Shown here one piece after another: positions 12,011 through 23,344 of a stretch of 64,000 bases of DNA; position 1 is the first letter of the stretch, and the number at the start of each line of letters is the position of its first letter. The DNA comes from Polymyxa betae. Its lineage: Eukaryota > Endomyxa > Phytomyxea > Plasmodiophorida > Plasmodiophoridae. A model generated the notes under the pieces. The model searched no databases, was not told the origin of the DNA, and was given only the letters and a program-made list of their open reading frames with translations. The translations under genes were made by a program, and so were the position numbers. The stretch is taken from the NCBI GenBank assembly GCA_003693705.1, contig RBZT01000684.1, positions 1 to 64,000 on the forward strand, in the 5' to 3' direction.

Positions 12011-13456
12011 ATGTGGAGTCGTATACTAATTTTATTGCTGCTTACATATCGAGCCCATTCGGTGATATTATTCCTCACTGGCGCTTTAGCCAATACCAGC
12101 TTTAGCTGTGCAACTGTTAACAAATTAATAGGCCCGCAGGCTAAAGTAACAACCTCGCCGGTCGTCGCAGAGCTGCTTGTTCATCGTCAAGCCGATCCTT
12201 GTGTTATTGATAACACCGATGTCAGCAAAAAGGTTGTTTATTTAACAGTGAACGGCGCCTGCGCCGATGAGAAAATTTACGAAAATTTTTATGCTCGTGG
12301 CGCTGTCGCTATTGTTCGCTCTACTGATATGGTACCTGGAAGCGATTACAACCTCGGCAATGAGGATGCTCGCCAGCATCCCAATTGGAATGCTGTTCCT
12401 TTTGTTGAACTCTCTATTGATTACGCTTCGACCATGATTGCCGGCAATGGTGCTCTGGTCTCTCTTACTCCAGACCCCAATCTCTGGCAGTCTACTTACA
12501 GCTCGCTCTTGTATCAAGTTTTTCTACGATGGATACCTTCGCTCACCGCTTTTATAACATTCAGCTTTGCAGTCTCGTTTCTGTCCCAACATCTTCGTAT
12601 TCTGCGCAAGAAGTACTTGATTACAACGCCAGTAGGAAATGAATCAACCTCCAGCTGGCTTTTATTCCTCAGAATGAACGCTAACGTATCTTTGATAGCT
12701 TTGACAATCGAGGCAATTTCATCTGTAACTCTTATGCTTATCTGGTCGGTTGGCGGGTTCTGGTCAACCTCGAACTTACCCGCTCCGGTCGTTCGATTCT
12801 TTGCAACCCAACTATCAGGCTTCGCCTATATCACCACAATGCTGTCAGCGCGGTTTTGGCATAAAATGGTTGCTGAGTTGACACCGGCAAAGAGGCCCAG
12901 CAAGCCTCCTTCCTTTCTGAATCGTGCTCTCAGAGGGAAAGTACTCCTAGTTAACGTCGTGAGCATTTGCGGTCCACTTGTTCTCGATTTGGTATTAGAT
13001 GTTGAATACGCTCGATACAAAGATCGTCAATATCCCAGCCTAGTCACTATCAACGCTCTGGTCTTCGTTTCTATTGACATTGTCCTAGCTGTGTACTTCC
13101 TCCAAGGATCCATCATGCTCCAGATGCAAATGGAATCGTTACTTAGGCGCTTGCAAGGCGACGGCCAGAGTCTTCGAGACTTTCGATTTCGAACAATTCG
13201 CTGTGCTTCTGGCCTGGGGATTTGCATGCTCACGTGTAGCACCGCCACCTTGATTGCAGGTTTAGCCCCGGGATTCTATGTAACGCCCAAAGGCTGGACG
13301 ATTTGCTGGAGCATGTTCACCAACGCTCGTATCCTGCAGTCTCTGTTCCATGTCATAATGTTCCGTCCGGCGACGAAGTCTGAGGTTCCATCCAGGATGA
13401 CACCGAACAACCGCAGCAAAGATTGGAAAAGTAGCTACGTTCCAGATCAACCTTAG
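12011..13456 (+). CDS. Protease-associated-like ectodomain plus seven-TM protein
   Basis: A single 481-codon exon. Residues 1-18 form a signal peptide (ILILLLLTYRAHS). Residues about 20-165 form an extracytoplasmic domain whose pattern (KKVVYLTVNGACADEKIY, ARGAVAIVRSTD, VPFVELS) resembles a protease-associated (PA) domain. Seven hydrophobic helices follow at about 172-195, 220-245, 262-280, 308-330, 343-365, 395-418 and 424-445. The Ser-rich C-terminal tail would be cytosolic. The layout, a soluble ectodomain plus 7TM, is that of a receptor-like protein, but no known GPCR motif (such as DRY) is visible. Function unknown. The absence of introns contrasts with most neighbours. Confidence 0.75.
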   Translation: MWSRILILLLLTYRAHSVILFLTGALANTSFSCATVNKLIGPQAKVTTSPVVAELLVHRQADPCVIDNTDVSKKVVYLTVNGACADEKIYENFYARGAVAIVRSTDMVPGSDYNLGNEDARQHPNWNAVPFVELSIDYASTMIAGNGALVSLTPDPNLWQSTYSSLLYQVFLRWIPSLTAFITFSFAVSFLSQHLRILRKKYLITTPVGNESTSSWLLFLRMNANVSLIALTIEAISSVTLMLIWSVGGFWSTSNLPAPVVRFFATQLSGFAYITTMLSARFWHKMVAELTPAKRPSKPPSFLNRALRGKVLLVNVVSICGPLVLDLVLDVEYARYKDRQYPSLVTINALVFVSIDIVLAVYFLQGSIMLQMQMESLLRRLQGDGQSLRDFRFRTIRCASGLGICMLTCSTATLIAGLAPGFYVTPKGWTICWSMFTNARILQSLFHVIMFRPATKSEVPSRMTPNNRSKDWKSSYVPDQP

Positions 13457-13728
13457 AAATAGGCTACTAAATAAAAAAAGAACTGTGATAAGACGAAAGT
13501 TCAAAGTAACAATTCAAGGTTGTTTGAAAGTTTCATGTCAAGGTATCAAACGAGAAGATGACGATGGAACAAATGCCAGCTTGGCTCGAATTTTCCACAA
13601 AAAAAGTTTGCTCTTGACTTTCGTGGCTAAACTGCGTAATCGGGCGTTATCATCAATCTTGAATTTTTCCGTCAGATTTCGACTTCTTCTCTACAGTACG
13701 TATTATATCTGGATTGCATTTTGTGAGA

Positions 13729-15518
13729 ATGTCGAATTCTCAGCGGCCGACGCCAATCTCGCTGCCGTTCAAACTGCCACCGCCCTCTAAAAGCCCACTT
13801 GAATCCTACCTGGATCGACGATGCCATCCTGCCGCAGTCGAGGATGTTAAACGCCGAATCATCGAATCTGTTGATGGTTTCAGATGTTCAAAGAAACATT
13901 TCCCTGGTATGTTTGATGCTTTTGCTTTGGATTTCCTTCCTGTCGCAACTCCATCTTCGAATTCAGCCGTTTTCTTCGTGGGTCTTCTTTCTTTCATTGC
14001 TTGATTTTGCTTCTGTAAATGTTAGCGCTTCATACTGCTCAGCATGCTCAGATAGTCTGCAGGTCCTTTACCAGCAACTGTTTCAAGGTCTGTCTTGCAG
14101 GTGCTTAGCAAAGAGTTATATTGGATTACCGAAAAAAGCGATGGCGAACGGTATATGCTCCTTATATCCAGAGAAGGAGTTTTTCTCATCAATCGTAAAT
14201 TCTTTGTCATCAAAGTTAAATCATCTGTCTATATTGATATATATCAGGTCGAAGCTGTTGTTGTGAGCATTATTGTTCGAGTTTCGCCAAATTTTCTTAT
14301 CTATCTGTTTCTAGACTTCTTTTTTATTTCATTCTTCGACTGCCCCTATCCCACTTCCATGTTTCTGTGAGATTTAATTTTTGGTCAGAATTCGTTACCG
14401 GTTCTGCTCGACGGTGAGGTGATGGATTTGGAAGGCTCCCATGCGATGTATCTTGCCTACGACTGTCTGCTGCTTGGAAATGGCAATCTAACGGGCCGAA
14501 CATTTTCAACTCGATTACAAGCTATTGAATCACTTGTCAAAAGATATGATGAGTACGCTGCCAATCTTCCACCTCCACTCGATTTCCCTTTCATGATAGC
14601 ATCAAAGCTTTTCGTACAGCAGTTCGAAGTCGACCGCATTTTCTCCAAAATTCACCACCATGCCAGGGTCTGCACCTTTATGGCCTTTCACTTCCTTTTC
14701 TGAACTTACCTTGCTATAATTTCGATTCTGCCTTTACCCGCGTTTACCTCTACACAAGGTCTTATTTGTTTCATAGAAAGGCTGGGTATATATCGACACC
14801 GGCAGGCGGAGGTATAATAAGAACGATGGGCTTATTTTAGTGGCTGATAGAGACTCATACGTACCTGAACGTAAGACATCGCTGCTGAAATGGAAGTGGC
14901 CAAACAAGAACACGATCGATTTTCGTTTAAGGAAGCCATTTTTGAGGAATAACGGTGAACTTGAGCTCCTCTGTGGCGGGTAATGTTTTGCTCCAAAATC
15001 TTCATACTCGCCACAGTATTTGGCTGTTGCAGTGCGTTTTGTGTCTTTATGCTTTCTGTCTTTCTACTCGTTTTAATACTGTTATCATATGGACGCTTTG
15101 TCCCGTTATTTCATGTTTTTGTTCAATCTGAAACTTGTTATTCCTCACCGGATCCGTTTCTAAATCCAGCATAGGTATGGAAAAGAGGACCAGGAAATCT
15201 GCGCTCGTCGGTTTCTTCCAACCGGAAACATGGTAGAGCAGCTCGAAGAATGGTCCACGGGTCTCAACAGCGTCATTGTCGAGTGTTTCTATGATGCCGC
15301 GACCGGGCTTTGGAAATTCTGCAATCATCGCCCAGATAAACACAAGCCGAACCACATCCTCACTGTAATACAGGTCTGCGTACTCTCGAAAGCAGCATCT
15401 CAACATGCGATGCTAATTTGTTTCGCAGACAATGGAATCTCTAATCGACAATGTCACAAAGGACGATATGAGAAAAGCCTGCAAACGATACCACGAGCTG
15501 GATAAATCCGTCCTTTGA
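13729..15518 (+). CDS. CEG1: mRNA capping enzyme, guanylyltransferase subunit
   Basis: This enzyme transfers GMP from GTP to the diphosphate 5' end of nascent nuclear mRNA through a lysyl-GMP intermediate. The nucleotidyltransferase motifs occur in order across six or more exons: motif I ITEKSDGERYMLL (active-site Lys), motif III GVFLINRKF, motif IIIa LPVLLDGEVMD, motif IV NDGLILV, motif V LLKWKWPNKNTIDF and the C-terminal OB-fold WKFCNHRPDKHKPN. The N-terminus begins MSNSQRPTPISL with no cysteine-phosphatase-type triphosphatase, as in fungi and many protists but unlike animals and plants. Exon joins at FPG|PLPATVS, HAR|KGWVYID and CGG|YGKED keep phase. Start at 13729 is the first in-frame ATG. 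Confidence 0.9.
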
Positions 15519-16039
15519 TCGATTTCCCTATTCTTGTTCGCATATCTCAAGCTGCAACTTAAATCCAGAATGGCAGAGGCCTCGTCGTTCCTCGCTCAAT
15601 TGGTAGGGTTTATTGATTTATTACCCAGATCGGAACTGGAAACCCCATTCTAAAACCCGTCTCTTTTTTTTAATACCAGATCAATGTTTAAATATTGATA
15701 GCAGCTAGGAATTTACACGAGCCGGGCTCTTTGGAATCGTAGACAAGCATCGAATCACGTTTTCACTCTCCCATAACCATTACTTTTGACATTCTCCCTG
15801 CAATCGTTGACTTGCATAGTTGCACTGTATTCGAACCAGCTGCATGACAGCATGAGTGCCTTTTGAGAGATTATAAAAAAGAAACTGATATCAGGACGGG
15901 TTTCGCTGTAACAATACAATTCTGTGCAACTTGTCGATTTTGTTACAAGTTTCTTGGGGAACCCGCATCAGCCATTTGTGTGCGTGTTGAAAACAGCGAC
16001 AGACAGAACCGGACCATTGTGGTCGGCCATCTGATCACC
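15519..16039 (+). other. Intergenic region
   Basis: About 520 bp between two plus-strand genes. I see no coding exon or RNA gene; it is presumed to hold the terminator of the capping enzyme and the promoter of the histone chaperone. Confidence 0.5.
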
Positions 16040-18140
16040 ATGCTGGTCTCTACTCACGAGATCTTCTGGCATGCAGGCGACGGCCGCAACCTGCCCGTTT
16101 TCGGTCTCGATATCAGTCGTCATTCGGGGCGGCTGGCAACGGCTGGCGCTGACGCCACTGTCCGCCTCTGGAATCTGACTTCGGGCCCCGATGGCAATGT
16201 TGCCGTTCACCATGTCTCTGATTTAACCCGACATACGAAGCCAGTGAATCAGGTTCGGTTTAGCCCCTGTGGAGCAGAATTAGTAGCTTCTGCTTCTGAT
16301 GGTAAGACCTTAGTGGTTTCCGCTTTACGACCGTTAATCTCAATATCTAATCGTATTAAGCAGTCTTATGTTTTGGAAATTCGACAAAAGTTTTTTTATT
16401 TGTTCAACATTTATTATTATTCGTTTCAATATGTCAAAGTTGACTGATGATATGTTCATATTCCATATTCAACGACTTGCTTTACAGACACATTGGTATA
16501 CATCTGGCAACGGAACGAGAATGACGCTCCTGGCGAATCGGCTGAATCCTGGGGCGTGGTGTCGACTTTACATGGTCACATCTCGGATGTCACCTCGGTA
16601 GCCTGGTCTCCTAATGCTCGACGTCTCGTCTCAGGCGAAATTCAACACCGCATAATCATATGGTGCTTCCAGCTTGATCGATTGCCTTGTTTGCCTTTTT
16701 TTTCGATAAATGTCCCCTTTCTTATTCTGTCAAAGCATTTCTAAGTTGTCTTAAACTATGATTATTGTTTTCCTGTTTCCTTCGCTGCCAAGACAATCGT
16801 TGTTGTTTCTAAAATCGTTAATTGTTTGATTGTTTGACTAATCGTATCGTTCAGGAATGTGGCATCTGGTACTGCGCTGATGACGATCCCGGCGCATTCC
16901 AAGTTCGTCAAAGGCGTCTGTTGGGACCCGCACGATGCGTTTATCGTCTCTCAAAGCTGCGACCGAAGCTGTGTCGTATTCCGACATCAATCGCAGCCGA
17001 AGCCGAAAGAATCGCTTTGCGCCCTGTTCAAGACATTGAAGTCGGCGAGATTTCAGGATAATGACCGCGACGATGGTAAGCCCATTCGGGCCACCGACTT
17101 ATTCGCAGACGACGCCGTCCTATCATACTTCCGTCGCCCGTGCTGGTCCCCGGATGGCACTTTTTTAGTGACGCCAACAGCCATGTTTCAAGATGTCTGC
17201 TGCACATTGGTCTGGCATCGTGACCACCTTGAAAAGTATAATTTTGCCTTTACAATTGCCCTTTCCAAGATATTTTTTCATATTTGTCGTCACCCTTTTT
17301 TTCTCATGGAAATTTGTTTCTAAACTCTCGCTCCAGGCCGCTGTACGTGTTGAGGTCTCCCCAGAAGCCCACCACCATCGTGGCGTTCTGTCCTGCCTAT
17401 TTCCGGCTAAGATCAGGTCCTTGTAATCAAAAGAAGAGATAGTTTCATTTATTTATGCTGATAGAGCCCAATCCCGTGAAGCGCCGGCTACCGCTTCAAT
17501 ATCGGATGGTCTTTGCAATTGCCTGCAACGATGGATCACTGGCAATTCATGATACTGAAATGGAGCCGCCGATCGCATCCATTTCCGGCCTGCACTTATC
17601 GCAGATTACAGATATGAGCTGGTAAGGTTTTTTCTGCTCCAATTTTCTATTAGAGCTTAGCCAAGCATTCACTTTTGTTGACGCTCAGCTGAAGCGAAAT
17701 GGTTTCGTTTATTCGATACCTCGAATCGGGTCATTTTCTAGCGGTTTTTATTTACTGAATCACGATGTCCCTGTTTAGGCTTGCCAAAGGTGAAGCGCTG
17801 GTTGTCTCGTCATCGGACGGGTATGTTTCGACCATTACATTCGGGGCCGACGAGATCGGCGATATCATTCCGATTCCAGGTCACATTGTGCTTTGTTCTA
17901 CTGTGATATCATTTTACTTACTTTCGATAAATTTCAGAATACGAAAAGTTCGGAATTCCAAAACCCGATGTAAATTGGTCTTCTACCAGCCCACGTACCG
18001 ACGAGGGCAGATCTTCGTTGAATCCCGGATCTGACTGGAGGCCAGATCCGGATCCTGATATTGTGGAAATTCCTCCACCGCGACGCATTGTACCACAGCT
18101 CCAACCGCGGCGCGTTCCGCTGATTCACATTGACGATTAA
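16040..18140 (+). CDS. CHAF1B: Chromatin assembly factor 1 middle subunit (WD40, p60/Cac2)
   Basis: CAF-1 places new H3-H4 on replicating DNA, and this WD40 subunit bridges histones and the large subunit. At least six exons read through a beta-propeller typical of CHAF1B: it starts MLVSTHEIFWH, then GRLATAGADATVRLWNL, LTRHTKPVNQVRFSPCG, LHGHISDVTSVAWSP, AHSKFVKGVCWDPH, SQSCDRSCVVF, FFRR-like YFRRPCWSPDGTFLVTP, RMVFAIACNDGSLAIHDT, DMSWLAKGEALVVSSSDGY and a TFGADEIG repeat end. The Pro/Arg-rich tail (PPPRRIVPQLQPRR) ends at 18140. The long spacing between blocks is intronic. The alternative, a HIRA-type protein, fits less well because of YFRRPCWSPDG and the short tail. Confidence 0.88.
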
Positions 18141-18809
18141 CCTCCGCATAAACTACCTATGAAATGAGTTTTTCGACTGCTCTATTCTCCTAGATTTCAT
18201 CCGCGTAATCCAAGTTTGACTTCTGTTAAACAGTGTCTATTGAAAGTCGCTAAGCATCTGCACATCGCTAGAATATTGCTGCGTGTTCGTCGATCGAATC
18301 CCGAATCTGTAAGATTAATTTAACAACTTGACAAAGTGCAAGTTTTCTCGATCGATGCGGACTGGCATTAACGTTGCTGTATTATGTCTGAAGCGTACTC
18401 ATCTCAAACATCTTTTTAGGTCACCGATTTTTTGTTACTCTCAAACATTACAACTTTCATCAGTCCCTACTTTACCGGTCTAGGTTGAGAGCAGAATCAA
18501 CATATATTCCGGATGCTGTGACTCAACTCGATTCAGATTTCAAAGCTGCTCGTTAGCATCGAGTCACCTTCAACAGGCAAGTCCTCATTGACGTATAATA
18601 ATATCTTGTGCTGATCCTTTGTACAGATTTTGGCAAGTTTGATGTTTTCGATATCGGTGTCTTGGCTCTTATTTGTGTCTGATCCAGGATTTCCCCTGAT
18701 CACTGAAACCCAGCGTCGCAAAAAAAATTCTCGCCGGTCTACTCTGTACCTGCTTGAAAGGGGTTCTGAGAGTGTCATTACGCGAAACTTTTTCGCGGTC
18801 ATCATTACC
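18141..18809 (+). other. Intergenic region
   Basis: About 670 bp with no recognised exon. An open frame upstream of 18810 is in phase with the next gene but has no ATG at a plausible start except at 18810. Confidence 0.4.
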
Positions 18810-19934
18810 ATGACGGGACAACGCTCTGGCTCCAATGGGCGCCCTGGCGATTCATCGACGAAGGCATTGCTTAGTGCCTGGTATGGAGAGTTTCTGACCG
18901 ATACGCTTCGCAACTACCCACGCGCCGACGAGCTTCCGACCACCTTCAACGACTTTGATTACGTCTGGTCGACTTTTCAGACATCCAATCGAAAGCTTCG
19001 TAGCTCAGTCGTCGAACTGACTGATTTTGAGCGTGAGACAGTTTTAGAATACCTTCGCGATCAGCTTCGCGTCCTGGAATTCGACGCTGCCGGCGAGTCA
19101 ATTACCTGGAACCCCGATGAGATCGAGAAGGCCTCTGGTGATAAGCCAGCCGCCCAGCGCCGACCCTGGAGCCAAGCTACGAATGATTGGGGAGCTCCTG
19201 TTCAGACGCCCAAGAACCATTCGCAGGTTGAAGAGTTATTCTGGGGCTCAGCCCCAGCCCAGGGTCCGATCGATCCAGCCTGGCAGTTTTTTGATACCCC
19301 ATCACCCCAAATTCAGTCATCTCAGCCCAAGGCTGCTCCTATGGGTTCCTGGGCTCAGAAAGCTACTTCAAACGGCAAACCTGCCAAGAATGGATCCAGC
19401 GGACCGGCACCCAAGATTGACGATTCAAAGAAGCGCCCCCAGGTTGAGCAGCGACCTCGACCAGAGTCCAGGTCATCTGGTCCTATTGAACCACCTCCGA
19501 AACGCCCGGTGCAACAATCGGCTTCCAAGCGCCCTGTCAAACAGCCAGGCAATCAGAATGATTGGGCAGCAGTTGCTAAGAGAGACAGCAGGAAAGAAAT
19601 CAGGCCCGAAACTCAAGCAAGAGACAGCAGGAAAGAGATCAGGCTCGAAACGCAAGCCGCACAGAAACCTGCAATTGCAAAGAAAGACACCAGAAAAGAA
19701 GCCAGGGTAGAACCAAAGGCCATTGAGAAGAACAGGTCAGCAGCGGTTGTTGATCATGCAAGCAAGAAACGCGAGAAGAAAGAGGATGTTGTAGTAAGGA
19801 AATCGGAATCAGAAAAGAAAACATCGAAAGCAAACGCCCCTAAGACTAATCCTGAAGAGGCACCAACATGGAAGGCAGAGGGCGACGAGAAAAAAGGGTC
19901 CGGAATGGCTTTGCTTGGATTTGACTATTTATAA
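18810..19934 (+). CDS. Disordered protein with KDSRKE-type repeats
   Basis: A single exon of 374 codons with an ATG at 18810. The first 110 residues are predicted to be folded and helical (LLSAWYGEFLTDTLRNYP, ELTDFERETVLEYLRDQLRV). The rest is Trp-Gly/Pro-rich and then strongly charged. Three tandem variants of R/K-D-S/T-R-K-E occur near residues 255-310 (RDSRKEIRPETQA, RDSRKEIRLETQA, KDTRKEARVEPKA). It ends GMALLGFDYL. No family is recognised, though the N-terminal folded part followed by a W/G-rich tail could bind RNA or protein. The composition is unlike the neighbouring WD40 gene. Confidence 0.7.
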   Translation: MTGQRSGSNGRPGDSSTKALLSAWYGEFLTDTLRNYPRADELPTTFNDFDYVWSTFQTSNRKLRSSVVELTDFERETVLEYLRDQLRVLEFDAAGESITWNPDEIEKASGDKPAAQRRPWSQATNDWGAPVQTPKNHSQVEELFWGSAPAQGPIDPAWQFFDTPSPQIQSSQPKAAPMGSWAQKATSNGKPAKNGSSGPAPKIDDSKKRPQVEQRPRPESRSSGPIEPPPKRPVQQSASKRPVKQPGNQNDWAAVAKRDSRKEIRPETQARDSRKEIRLETQAAQKPAIAKKDTRKEARVEPKAIEKNRSAAVVDHASKKREKKEDVVVRKSESEKKTSKANAPKTNPEEAPTWKAEGDEKKGSGMALLGFDYL

Positions 19935-20183
19935 GCAATAAGGTTTAAAAACCCAAATAATAGACATTGTATGAAGCAGTTCGTGTTCTGAATTTTTTTC
20001 TGAATAAGAACAACTTTGGTGTACGTAAATACACTTGATTGACGACAAAAAATTTCCACATAAATGCTAGAGCGAAATTCAATTTGACGCTTGAGATAAC
20101 CAAACATTTTACCTAACAGGTTGTGGTAGAGAAAACAGGGGACACTAACTAGAAATCAACGACTTTTGATACAGAGACAAAGA

Positions 20184-20483
20184 TTAGTCGATCTTCCTGA
20201 AATCTCTACGACTGTAAAGAGCCGAAATACTTCTGCCATATCGTCGCCAAGTAAACCATATCACTATTAGCAGCAGCAGCAAGATCGTCGCCAAAAAGGC
20301 TATCGTGATCATCTTGCACTTCTTTATTAGTTGGAACTTGCATAGAATCTAAGTGCAGCCGACCTGGTGCTCAGGATCCTGTATCCAACTATGCTTAACA
20401 TCGCTCGGTTCGGACCATGATTGCGGTGGCGGCTCGATATGCTCGTCAACGTCATCCCGAATGTAAATGTGGTCTGAAGGCAT
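20184..20483 (-). CDS. Tiny two-exon single-pass membrane protein
   Basis: Exon 1 (20483-20364, 40 codons) begins MPSDHIYIRDDVDEHI. A 42-nt intron (20363-20322, ending TAATAAAG) keeps phase into exon 2 (20321-20184), which reads MITIAFLATILLLLLIVIWF and ends with a basic tail RRDFRKID. The product is 85 residues with one strong TM helix and a positive C-terminal flank. No family is recognised. The evidence is the open frame, the start codon, the clean splice and the membrane pattern. It is easy to miss because each exon is short. Confidence 0.5.
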
Positions 20484-20609
20484 AGATGACGATGATACTC
20501 AAGGCCACAACTATCTTTGAAAATAAACGGAAAATTTCAAAGTGGTTAAATAAAGAATAAAAGTGCGTTCTTCAAAGAAATTATTCAAATTACAAAACAG
20601 ATTGCAGGG

Positions 20610-21595
20610 TTGGCACGGATTGGAGGGTGGTCTCCAAGCGATAGAAGAGCCGGATCCTCCAGTACAAACCGTTGTGTGGGAGAACGCACGATGAAAAACA
20701 TTGTTTGGCTGAGTTGTTGGAAGTATGAAATTTGTATGGATGACAAATTCCAAAATTCGACCGAAAGGCAATGGGCGGAGTATGATGGGTTCAGCATTCC
20801 TGTGCGAATGCCATGGAATTATCAAACTTGGCGAGGAGCTCGCAGCTCAGCATCCGGATGTTCCAGCCGACTCTACTGTGCTCCTCAAACCGGGGGTTAA
20901 CGCTGAGGGATATTGGAAAAATAGTGATCTCGTCAGCCAGGTGAAAGAGAAAGCTCTTCCCATTTTCAAAATATTGCATCCCAATTGTGCTTGGACTGTT
21001 TATGTTTGACAACAGCCAGAACCACATCGCTAAACCACCTGAAACACTTAGCGCTACCGCTATGAATTTGAAAAACGGAGGTGTCAAGCAACGGCTAATG
21101 AGGAACGGGTGGTTCTTTGACGGTAACTGTGATTGCGTTGAACAGAGAATGGTTCTGGAGGATGGAGTCACCTCAAAAGGCCTGTTACAGGTTCTCCGAG
21201 AAAAGAATTTTATGTAATCCTTCCTTGAATGTAAAAGAAGCCAGAAAAGTTCTTTCTGAGCAGCCAGATTTCCGCGAACAGAGAGAATGGCTAGAGGAGA
21301 CCGTCGTTCAAGGAGGGTGCGTCATTGGGTTTTTACCCAAAGTTCCATTGCGAGTTTAATTATATCGAAATGTTTTGGGGTGCGGCGAAGTCATGGTCTT
21401 GTGCTCGCTGTACATATGGCATCATTGACAAATAGTAGTAGGTTGACACGATCTCTGACGAAGACTTTCAAGGGATTCCATGGTGAAAATGAACAAGCTG
21501 TCCATAACACTCAAATTATGAATGAAAACTTCATGGAAACAACAGCGCTGGCGAAAAGGGGCGACTTCATTCTCATCGGCCCTCCTAACCCATAA
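20610..21595 (+). pseudogene. Decayed DDE transposase of a type common in fungi
   Basis: Pieces of one transposase lie in order in three frames: GYWKNSDLVSQVKEKALPIF (frame of 20725), LFMFDNSQNHIAKPPETLSA (frame of 20987, a DDE Asp in FDNSQNH), [20 protein letters not shown] (frame of 21117) and [18 protein letters not shown] (from about 21341, the third acidic residue). Frameshifts near 21003, 21205 and 21340 and two stops after IIDK break it. The motif order matches putative DDE endonucleases spread through fungal genomes. No terminal repeats were found. It is non-functional. Confidence 0.75.
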
Positions 21596-21964
21596 TCATC
21601 TTCGGAATGGAATCGCGAGCTTGATCGAGTTAATCGCATACCTCTGCACCATTCGTCAGTAGTTAATTTTTGTCTTTTCCAGCTAAGTCGACTCCTTCAT
21701 TACATTAGAGATAGATATTTTAACGCCTATAATTCCTTCAGCGTTTTCATCAACATTTGAGGAAGCGGAGATGTTAGTGTTCAATCTTCTGCCTAAAACG
21801 TTTGACAACCCTAATGCGCTCATGTTCAATCAGCAACAGAAGAAAAGGTACTAACAGATTATGAAGTACCTTTATATGGTGCTTCCTTCGACGAGTCCAT
21901 GAAGCTCTTGAGCAGAATGAAGGATGCAAAACCGAACCACCACCCTGATACCTTGTTAAGAAAG

Positions 21965-22537
21965 TTAAGGACAAGATTGAGGTTTATCTTTGCTAATCAG
22001 GACCTGGTCGTCCACAGTCTTCGCATGGTCTATGCATCGCTTCATGTTATACAATTGTATTAATAAAGTTTTCGTAGGCGGGAAGATGGCCTTGATATCA
22101 AGGTCTAAAGGACCAATGAATTCGACTATATAGGTATGCAGCTCTTCAGGTAGTATTCCTGCATGTGAATTAAGCTGCTCCCTGAACGTAGCGAGCTTCC
22201 ATCTTAAGCAAATTCCATTCCCGTTTATTGACCGCAAAATATAGCTGATGTGCGCGTCGTCAATGGCATCAAACCCTTCGACCGACATCATCCCCTGAAT
22301 GCAAAATCGTCAAGAGACAGATGGAATTACACCTTGTAGCAATCGATACGATTCTACGCTCAGATCACAAAGGAACGAAGGTAAAATCTCAATGAATCTA
22401 GTCAAAGCTTCGTACGCAACGCAATCGAAATCAGAAAACGTCAAGTGCATTGAGCTGTTCCACTGGCCATCCATATACTCCTGCCCAACAATGAAACCTC
22501 GACGTGCTGCCGAACAAAGACTTGATCCAGTCAGCAA
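21965..22537 (-). other. Coding-like stretch of unknown nature
   Basis: Two minus-strand open blocks (22537-22310 and 22291-21965) have protein-like composition, for example ILRSINGNGICLRWKLATF and FIGPLDLDIKAIFPPTKTLL. The obvious 5'GT...AG3' join between them is out of phase by one base. They may be two exons of a decayed gene in the accessory island. I recognise no family. Confidence 0.3.
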
Positions 22538-22889
22538 CCAGGTCGACAGGTGTTGTTAAGAACATTTTGCGCAATCCACACTCGTCCTCTACACAGATGC
22601 AGGGTAAGTATCAAAATTTACTTCTTACAACCACAGGTGCGGCACCTTCATCCACGACGATTAGGAGATCCAGGCATTCAGCTAGGACCTCCACATTATA
22701 TGCCTGTAAGCCATTTCCGCCCTCGCCCACTTCCTTTTGAATTCGAGACTGATCGGCTGCTTCCGCATATTAGTCATGTAGAGGAATAAACGAGATGAGT
22801 GATTAGATAGAAGGCGTTGGTGCGGCACGTATCATCGAAAACATGCAGACTGTAAACACGATGTTTTACTGTGCATGTGAGATTGGCAT

Positions 22890-23290
22890 CTAAAGCATCG
22901 GAAGCGGTGCTACTTGCGACATCCCCGACTCGGCATACAGAGCCTCTAGCGCCGCACGGCTCTCGGCCACGTGGTGGAGCATGGCCTTAATGTAGGCGCG
23001 CGGTGAACCGTTGGAAACTAGGAGGTCGATAACGGTGGAGTGGACTTCAGTCCAGGCAGTGATGTTGGGGATTTCTTGTCGCGGTGACGCGGATTTAAGA
23101 GCACGCTGCACGGTCTGCATCCGAGGTTTCTTGCCATCATCGCCAGAGCTGGAGGAGACCACATCGTTCGAATCCTGGAGCTTACGTTTCGCCTTGCCTT
23201 TGGTCGCCGCAGACGATTTCGCCTTCAAACAACGGCTTCTTGGACACGAAGATCCACAAACATCTATACTTAAAACTAGATTAATTTTAG
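22890..23290 (-). CDS. Small basic nuclear-like protein of unknown function
   Basis: A minus-strand frame stays open from about 23290 to the stop at 22890. The N-terminal part is Lys/Ser-rich (KGKAKRKLQD), suggesting nuclear import. The C-terminal 60 residues look folded and helical (AWTEVHSTVIDLLV, RAYIKAMLHHVAESRAALEA). There is no ATG in a good place, so an upstream exon is needed or the gene is partial. It lies between a transposase relic and an HNH core, so it may be mobile-element cargo. No family recognised. Confidence 0.35.
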
Positions 23291-23344
23291 TCTGATGAGG
23301 CAGAAAAACATATAAACCTATATAATTCTATTCAAATTATTACC

